A stretch of 64,000 nt of DNA from Solirubrobacter deserti (lineage in GTDB: Bacteria; Actinomycetota; Thermoleophilia; Solirubrobacterales; Solirubrobacteraceae), in assembly GCF_003344625.1 (NCBI RefSeq), contig NZ_QPKJ02000007.1:124001-188000 (forward strand). The letters run 5' to 3'. The stretch's first letter is position 1. Each line of letters starts with the position of its first letter. A program made the position numbers and the translations under genes. The notes beneath the pieces are model-generated. The model was not told where the DNA came from and made no database searches. It was given only the letters and a program-made list of their open reading frames with translations. This document shows positions 59,843 through 64,000 of this stretch, in pieces.

Positions 59843-60052
59843 ATGCCGTTCGGAGGCAACATCGGGATGGGCGAGATCATCATCGTGCTGGTGATCGCGC
59901 TGATCGTGCTCGGGCCCAAGCGTCTGCCGGACGCCGCCCGCTCACTTGGCCGCGGGATCCGCGAGTTCCGCACCTCGATCGCCGGCGCCACCAGCGGTGG
60001 CCGCCACGACGAGGACGAGGACTTCGACGCGCCCCTCACGCGGGCGAAGTAG
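59843..60052 (+). CDS. tatA: Sec-independent translocase component TatA
   Basis: 69 residues. MPFGGNIGMGEIIIVLVIALIVLGPKRLPDAARSLGRGIREF is the complete TatA/E signature: a single membrane helix, the FGP-like hinge (LGPKRLP) and an amphipathic helix, with a short acidic tail. It oligomerises to let folded Tat substrates across the membrane. TAACCT (59831-59836) lies 6 bp before the ATG, suggesting its own leaderless promoter. The gene sits between a Tat substrate and the Mec peptidase. Confidence 0.92.
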   Translation: MPFGGNIGMGEIIIVLVIALIVLGPKRLPDAARSLGRGIREFRTSIAGATSGGRHDEDEDFDAPLTRAK

Positions 60053-60054
60053 CC

Positions 60055-60471
60055 CTGAGGATCTCGCGACAGCTTCTCGACGAGATCGTCGAGCACGCGC
60101 GCGCCGACGCGCCCAAGGAGTGCTGCGGCATGATCGCCACCCGCGACGGGGAGGCGGTCTCGGTCCATCGTGCGCGCAACGCGGCCAACAGCGCGCTCAA
60201 GTACGTGATGGACCCGAAGGAGCAGCTGCAGATCCAGACCGCGATCGACGACGCGGACCTCGATCTCGGCGCCATCTATCACTCGCACACGCGGTCGGAT
60301 CCGGTGCCGTCCCAGACGGACGTCAACCTCGCCAAGTTCGACAACGACACGCCGAAGTGGCCAGGCACGCTGTTCCTGATCGTCGGCGTCAAGGCCGCCG
60401 AGCCCGACATCCGGCTGTGGTCGATCGTCGGCAACGACTACGAGCAGGTCGAGCTCGAGGTCACCGATTGA
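60055..60471 (+). CDS. mec: JAMM/MPN+ peptidase, Mec-type (CysO-cysteine peptidase), CTG start
   Basis: 138 residues if translation begins at CTG 60055. The zinc site is HSHTRSDPVPSQTD (HxHx7SxxD), and the catalytic Glu is in APKECCGMI. The first canonical start in frame, ATG 60130, comes after that Glu and would give an inactive protein. There is no ATG, GTG or TTG between the TatA stop (60050-60052) and 60130, so CTG 60055 (LRISRQLLDEIVEHARADAP) is the best start and is coupled to tatA. It hydrolyses CysO-cysteine to release cysteine, and may trim the extra Ala of the CysO precursor. It is in the same cluster as cysM. Confidence 0.85.
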   Translation: MRISRQLLDEIVEHARADAPKECCGMIATRDGEAVSVHRARNAANSALKYVMDPKEQLQIQTAIDDADLDLGAIYHSHTRSDPVPSQTDVNLAKFDNDTPKWPGTLFLIVGVKAAEPDIRLWSIVGNDYEQVELEVTD

Positions 60472-60956
60472 TGCCGGCGCTCGTGTGCCCCGTGTGCGAG
60501 GCCGCGCACGAGCCGCACGAGCGCTTCTGCTTGGCCTGCGGCGTGCCGCTGGTTCACGGCGCGGGCGAAGGGCCCGAGCCGCGGCACGGCCGGCTCGCCG
60601 ATCGCGCCCGCAAGGTCCACCCGGGCTACGCCGAAGGGCCGCTGGTCCGCGTCGCCACCGCGCGCCACCAGGCCGAGGCGGAGATGGTCCAGAACCTGCT
60701 GCTCGAGGAGGGCATCCCGTCGCTCGTGCGCCGCACGGGCGGCTTCGACGTCCCGGACTTCCTCGCCGCCGGCCCGCGCGACATCGTCGTCGCGGCGTCC
60801 GCCGAGGAGACGGCGCGCGCGCTGCTGGGCGACCGCCGCGAGGAGGCGCCGCTGGAGCCGCAGCGCCACCCCGCCTGGGTGCGCGCGCTAGCGGTGACGA
60901 TGTCGGTGTTCGCGCTCGCCGCGTTCGCCTCGAGCGTCCTGCTGCCCTTCACCTAG
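60471..60956 (+). CDS. Zinc-ribbon / DUF2007-like membrane protein
   Basis: 161 residues. An N-terminal zinc ribbon, CPVCEAAHEPHERFCLACG (CxxC...CxxC), is followed by a domain of the DUF2007 kind (LVRVATARHQAEAEMVQNLLLEEGIPSLV) and a C-terminal membrane helix (VTMSVFALAAFASSVLLPF). Function unknown; zinc binding is likely. The ATG shares one base with the Mec stop, so it is the last gene of the cluster. It overlaps the convergent gene by 69 bp. Confidence 0.75.
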   Translation: MPALVCPVCEAAHEPHERFCLACGVPLVHGAGEGPEPRHGRLADRARKVHPGYAEGPLVRVATARHQAEAEMVQNLLLEEGIPSLVRRTGGFDVPDFLAAGPRDIVVAASAEETARALLGDRREEAPLEPQRHPAWVRALAVTMSVFALAAFASSVLLPFT

Positions 60957-61691
60957 GCGATTCAAGTGACTTCGCCACGCCTCCTCGGTGTGGCGCAGCG
61001 AGCGCGGGAACGCGACCTCGAGCGCACGGATCGGCCCGTCCGGGTGCGGGCCGCGGGCCAACGTGACGCACGCGCGCTCACCTTCCTCGCGCGCGAGCAG
61101 GTCGAAGACCGTGCCGCCCAGCAGCAGCGCGTCCGTGCGTGAGGGCGGGAACGCGGGCTTCGGGCCTTCGCGCAGCCGGCGCGCCACGGCCGGGCGCACG
61201 TGCCGCGTCTGCCCGCTCAGCCACTGGGCGGCGCCTTCGACGAGCCAGGCCCAGCGCGACCAGCGCGCGAGCCGCGTGGGCGTCGCGGGCGGTGGCAGCT
61301 TCGGGTGGCTGGCGGCGACGTAGCGGCGCGCGAGCAGCGCGGCGGGCGCGAGCATGAGCATCTCCAGCGAGCCCTCGACGTTGGACGCCCGGTGCGCCAG
61401 CAGCCGCGGGCAGAGCACGTGCAGCTCGCGCGTTCCCGCCCAGCCGACGACGTAGCGGCGCGCCGCGGGTGCCGTCAGCCGGCGGGCGACGGGCACCCAG
61501 GGCTGCGCCGTGTCCAGCTGGGCGGTGGAGGAGTGCAGGACCACCTCGAGCTCGCCGACGTCGGCGTCGAAGCGCTGCTCGAGCCGCCGGCGCGCGAGCT
61601 CGAGCTGGGTGAGCACCCGCTCGGCGTCCGCGGCGTCGCGCTCGTCGTGGCGCGCCACGAACGTCTCTGAGGGCGTGTCCACCCAGGCCAT
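60888..61691 (-). CDS. Uncharacterised protein, possible degenerate peptidase fold
   Basis: 267 residues, no signal peptide. ERVLTQLELARRRLEQRFDADVGELEVVLH and WLVEGAAQWLSGQTRHVRPAVARRL resemble the peptidase-MA-like layout, in which an HExxE motif would be expected; here the position reads WLVEGAAQW, without the first His, so it is not a typical zinc peptidase. The C-terminal tail is charged (GEREHRHRHR). A near-leaderless start is suggested by TAGTGT 9 bp upstream of the ATG. It lies 12 bp after the lipoprotein gene on the same strand. Confidence 0.65.
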   Translation of the reverse strand: MAWVDTPSETFVARHDERDAADAERVLTQLELARRRLEQRFDADVGELEVVLHSSTAQLDTAQPWVPVARRLTAPAARRYVVGWAGTRELHVLCPRLLAHRASNVEGSLEMLMLAPAALLARRYVAASHPKLPPPATPTRLARWSRWAWLVEGAAQWLSGQTRHVRPAVARRLREGPKPAFPPSRTDALLLGGTVFDLLAREEGERACVTLARGPHPDGPIRALEVAFPRSLRHTEEAWRSHLNRLGEGQQDARGERGEREHRHRHR

Positions 61692-61703
61692 CGACGCATG
61701 ACA

Positions 61704-62615
61704 CTAGCTCGCGGTCAGGTCGACGAACGGGCCCACGCGTACGGGCAGCCGGCGCGCGGGCTCCCCGGGCCGCCAGGCGCCGAGCCGGCCGCGGCCGGCA
61801 CTCCAGAACAGCCACCCGCTCGACGCCCACGCCAGGCGCGGGTACTGGGCGTCCAGGCGCGCGCCCGTGACGTGGCGCGTGAACCCGGTCGCGACCTCGA
61901 CGACCGCGATCCGGTGCCCCGGCGTGGGGAGGGCCAGCAGTGCGCCGTCGGGCGAGAACGCGCCGAGGCGTGGGGTGAAGCGCCCCGGCACGGCGCGGCG
62001 GTTGAGGTACAGGAACTCGCACGGGTCGTTGCAGCTCGCGACCGTTGCGCCGTGCGTGGCGACTAGGAACGCGCCGGGCAGCCGGCGCACGCGGCGCTCG
62101 GTACGCGGGTCCCACACCTCCAGCCGGTCCCGCTGGAGCACCAGCCCGTCGTCGACCGCGGTGACCGGCCAACCGGGCAGCTGCCAGCGGCGCGTGAACG
62201 TCGGCGTGCCGTCCACGCGAACCTCCCGGACGCCGCGGAAGTAGCGATCCGTCGGCCGGTCGCTCTTGCGCCCGAGGATGTTCCAGACGCGGCCGGGCGT
62301 GGCCGAGGCTACGAAGAACATCCCTTCGCCGAGGCGGCGCGCGTCGCTGACGTCGGCGGCGAACGAGGTCGCCTCACCGAGCGCGAACGTGACGAGCCGG
62401 CCGCCCGTGAAGTGCACCATGTTCGGTGGGTCGCCGCCGCCGAGTTCGCGCAACTCGGTGCGTGTGGTGGCCGCGCCCGTGGCGGTGTCGACGACGGTCA
62501 GCGTGCCGGGCTCGCGCCCGGCGAGGTAGAGCGTGCCGGACGGCCCTCCGGAGGTCGCGGCAGCCTCGCCGCAGCCCGCGAGGGCCGCGGCGGCAAGGAC
62601 GAGCATGCGGCGCAT
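61704..62615 (-). CDS. Lipoprotein with beta-propeller-like repeats
   Basis: 303 residues. Signal MRRMLVLAAAALAGC with lipobox LAGC. The mature part consists of repeated beta-strand blades of the WD40/PD40 type (TLYLAGREPGTLTVVDTATG, LEVWDPRTERRVRRLPGAF, LGAFSPDGALLALPTPGHRIAVVEV). It is probably a surface-anchored binding protein. No catalytic motif is visible. The next gene on the strand starts 12 bp downstream. Confidence 0.7.
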   Translation of the reverse strand: MRRMLVLAAAALAGCGEAAATSGGPSGTLYLAGREPGTLTVVDTATGAATTRTELRELGGGDPPNMVHFTGGRLVTFALGEATSFAADVSDARRLGEGMFFVASATPGRVWNILGRKSDRPTDRYFRGVREVRVDGTPTFTRRWQLPGWPVTAVDDGLVLQRDRLEVWDPRTERRVRRLPGAFLVATHGATVASCNDPCEFLYLNRRAVPGRFTPRLGAFSPDGALLALPTPGHRIAVVEVATGFTRHVTGARLDAQYPRLAWASSGWLFWSAGRGRLGAWRPGEPARRLPVRVGPFVDLTAS

Positions 62616-62675
62616 GCCCGTCCTACGTCAGATGGAGCGTGGAGAGTCCGCTACGCGTACCCGCCGCTGCACGCG

Positions 62676-62710
62676 GTGGGAGTTCTGGCCTCCAGGGCCA
62701 TAACTCCCAC
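62676..62710. repeat. 35-nt long hairpin in the gap before the lipoprotein gene
   Basis: GTGGGAGTT (62676-62684), C, TGGCC, loop TCCAG, GGCCA, T, AACTCCCAC (62702-62710): a 14-bp stem with one C-T mismatch. It lies 25 bp after the DUF1802 gene stop and about 60 bp before the lipoprotein start. It may be a terminator, but there is no U-tract; the regular palindrome also looks like a dispersed repeat unit. Confidence 0.6.
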
Positions 62711-62734
62711 CTGAACGAGCCCGCAGGGCGAGGC

Positions 62735-63367
62735 TCAGGCGTACGCCGGGGCGCCGTTGGCCTCGGCGATGCCCGCGATCTCCTGCGAGACCCGGTCGAA
62801 CTCCTCGTCGGAGAGCACGGGCGTGCCCTCGAACGGCAGGTCGCGGGTGATCTCCAGCCACGACCGGCATCCGCCGTAGTCGTCGCGGACGCGCACGGTG
62901 ACCGGGCGCGGGATGCGGTAGGTGCGCAGCAGCAGGACGTGGAGCGGGTGGCGGCGCTTCCACGCGAGCCGCTTCTCGGCGTAGTCCGTCGTCCAGACGT
63001 GGAACGGCGTCAGCGCGTCCAGGGCGCGCCGGTCGGTCACGGTCCAGGCGCCGGCGACCTCGGCCCAGGCCCGGATGCGCACGCGGTCGGGCTGGGGGAT
63101 CCCACCGTCCGTCGTCAGCGCACGAGCGGGCGGCTCGCCCTCGGGCCACACGCCCTCCTCGAGGGCGCGCCGCAACTCGGGCTGGTGAGACTCACGCACC
63201 AGATCGTTGCGCTGGTGATCGAACGTCGGATACAGGAAGAACCGGTCGTGCTCGAGGGCGAAGTGCTTGCCCGTCTCGCGTATGCCGCCCTTGCGGAGAG
63301 TGAGCAGTTGCTCACCTTCGGCGAGGGCACGCACGGTGACGGCCCATTCCTTGAAAGCGATCGGCAT
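62735..63367 (-). CDS. DUF1802-family protein
   Basis: 210 residues from the ATG at 63367. FKEWAVTVRALAEGEQLLTLRKGGIRETGKHFALEHDRFFLYPTFDHQ is the recognisable N-terminal block of DUF1802. A C-terminal DUF1802 block follows (HVLLLRTYRIPRPVTVRVRDDYGGCRSWLEI). The function of the family is unknown. A promoter (TTGGTG, 18 bp, TAGTAT) lies at 63505-63476 on the minus strand, giving a leader of about 100 nt with inverted repeats. Confidence 0.82.
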   Translation of the reverse strand: MPIAFKEWAVTVRALAEGEQLLTLRKGGIRETGKHFALEHDRFFLYPTFDHQRNDLVRESHQPELRRALEEGVWPEGEPPARALTTDGGIPQPDRVRIRAWAEVAGAWTVTDRRALDALTPFHVWTTDYAEKRLAWKRRHPLHVLLLRTYRIPRPVTVRVRDDYGGCRSWLEITRDLPFEGTPVLSDEEFDRVSQEIAGIAEANGAPAYA

Positions 63368-63397
63368 AAAGGTGGGTGAAAGGAGGGTTGTAAGACC

Positions 63398-63466
63398 TAC
63401 GGGTTCCCTGCACAGCGAGCGTGCGCCACGACCCTGCCCGAAGCTGCGTCGGGGAAACCTCCCGTA
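63398..63466 (-). other. Possible structured 5' leader of the DUF1802 gene
   Basis: Inside the predicted leader, CCTACGGG (63396-63403) pairs with CCCGTAAGG (63461-63469, one bulged A), and GTTCCC (63403-63408) with GGGAAAC (63452-63458). GCAC/GTGC (63410-63413/63421-63424) forms an inner hairpin. CCCGA (63437-63441) and TCGGG (63449-63453) form an alternative, mutually exclusive stem. No known riboswitch class is recognised. Confidence 0.3.
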
Positions 63467-63475
63467 AGGCGTCAC

Positions 63476-63505
63476 ATACTATGCACAAGGCCGAGAAATC
63501 ACCAA
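63476..63505 (-). promoter_or_regulatory. Promoter of the DUF1802 gene
   Basis: On the minus strand, TTGGTG (63505-63500), an 18-bp spacer and TAGTAT (63481-63476). It lies in the only clearly AT-richer stretch of the right end (63470-63555). The expected start point is near 63469, about 100 nt before the ATG at 63367. The rest of the 63368-63577 gap shows no gene. Confidence 0.5.
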
Positions 63506-63577
63506 ATGCCCCTGCAAAACAGCAAGTATTTCGAATAATGTCCGATTTCCCGGCATGAGTGCCGGCGCGCCAGATGT

Positions 63578-64000
63578 TCACGTGCGCGAACCAGTGAGGC
63601 CCTCGATCACTTCGATCACCGCTGCGAAGTCCTGGTCGCCCAGGCCGCGTCCCATCCCCGCGCCGTAGAGCTCGGCGGCGAGCCCCGCGAACGGGAACGT
63701 GCCACCGGCTGTCCGCGCCTCAGAGAGGCACAGCTGCACGTCCTTGAGCATGTGCGCGAGCTTGAACAGCGGCGTGAAGTCGTGCTCGAGCATCGGCTTG
63801 CCTTTCAGCGCGCGCATCGTCGAATCGCTCGAGCCGCCGTCCATCGTCTCCAGCAGCGCGTCCACGTTCACGCCGGCCTGGCGCGCCAGCACGAGTCCCT
63901 GCGCGAGCGTGGCGCAGTTGACCGCGGTGATCGCCTGCGTGATCACCTTCACGGCCTGGCCCTGGCCCGCCTCGCCGCAGACGACGATCTTCTCGCCCAT
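63578..64000 (-). CDS. 3-hydroxyisobutyrate dehydrogenase-like protein, C-terminal part (cut by window edge)
   Basis: 140 residues reach the window edge; the N-terminal NAD-binding domain lies outside. The visible part is the helical C-terminal domain of the beta-hydroxyacid dehydrogenase family: GEKIVVCGEAGQGQAVKVITQAITAVNCATLAQGL contains the catalytic Lys in KVITQ, and PLFKLAHMLKDVQLCLSEARTAG is the conserved KDxxxA helix. The ATG at 64000 is almost certainly internal. It would oxidise a beta-hydroxyacid or reduce a tartronate/succinate semialdehyde. Confidence 0.88.
   Translation of the reverse strand: MGEKIVVCGEAGQGQAVKVITQAITAVNCATLAQGLVLARQAGVNVDALLETMDGGSSDSTMRALKGKPMLEHDFTPLFKLAHMLKDVQLCLSEARTAGGTFPFAGLAAELYGAGMGRGLGDQDFAAVIEVIEGLTGSRT

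Noticed and set aside
63425..63440. GGGTCGTGG-like string resembling part of a ZTP riboswitch
   Set aside because: The remaining conserved ZTP elements and a purine-synthesis gene are missing, so the match is treated as chance.
1..64000. tRNA, rRNA, IS elements and prophage genes
   Set aside because: No cloverleaf with a GGTTCGAATCC-type arm, rRNA stretch, transposase, integrase or phage structural gene was noticed on reading both strands. A tRNAscan or Infernal run would be decisive.

Overview
The window looks like a piece of a high-GC actinobacterial chromosome, most likely from the Thermoleophilia/Solirubrobacterales. The reasons are roughly 70% GC, dense gene packing with many ATGA/GTGA stop-start overlaps, frequent GTG starts, leaderless-type promoters, large exported multidomain enzymes, a CysM/CysO/Mec-like cysteine pathway and the MoxR-DUF58-DUF4129-DUF4350 membrane locus. 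This placement is inference; the window has no rRNA or tRNA. About 68 coding regions are supported. No transposase, CRISPR array, tRNA, rRNA or replication origin was found. Both ends cut genes: a wax-ester synthase/DGAT-type acyltransferase at the left and a 3-hydroxyisobutyrate-dehydrogenase-like protein at the right.

0.2-11.5 kb: TSUP exporter, two palindromic repeat units, amino-acid permease, acyl-CoA dehydrogenase, M28 aminopeptidase lipoprotein without a canonical start codon, a giant exported phosphodiester glycosidase/metallophosphoesterase, and a LuxR-type ATPase regulator split by a one-base frameshift. 11.5-14 kb: the most unusual locus. A 64-residue peptide made almost entirely of a 13-residue tandem repeat is followed 3 bp later by a TPR protein and then, with a 1-bp overlap, by an MFS transporter. 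A promoter with a palindrome in its spacer lies upstream, and the LuxR-type regulator is divergent. 14-25 kb: PLP decarboxylase, ispH, VTT-domain protein, an HTH/Clp-N pair with twin operators and divergent leaderless promoters, exported nuclease, CoA-transferase and metallophosphoesterases.

25-37 kb: secreted protein, polytopic membrane protein with a co-translated 45-aa partner, two small paralogues, SCO protein overlapping a helicase, exported X-Pro peptidase, two-component system, and an N-terminal-rhodanese MoeB-like enzyme with a CysO-type sulfur carrier. 37-44 kb: a MoxR/DUF58/DUF4129/DUF4350 envelope operon, SpoIIM-like and RDD proteins. 44-51 kb: two ROK repressor-type proteins, then a xylose/ribose-type ABC importer (binding protein, ATPase, permease) and a Gfo/Idh/MocA oxidoreductase in one overlapping operon.

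51-64 kb: Baeyer-Villiger-type monooxygenase and SDR operon divergent from a TetR regulator; a second frameshifted gene (MFS); aminotransferase; matrixin protease; methyltransferase divergent from cysM; a Tat-exported ferritin-like protein next to tatA; a Mec-type JAMM peptidase that appears to start at CTG; and several uncharacterised exported proteins. The MoeB-like enzyme and CysO near 36 kb and CysM and Mec near 58-60 kb together form a complete protein-bound-thiocarboxylate route to cysteine, split over two loci.
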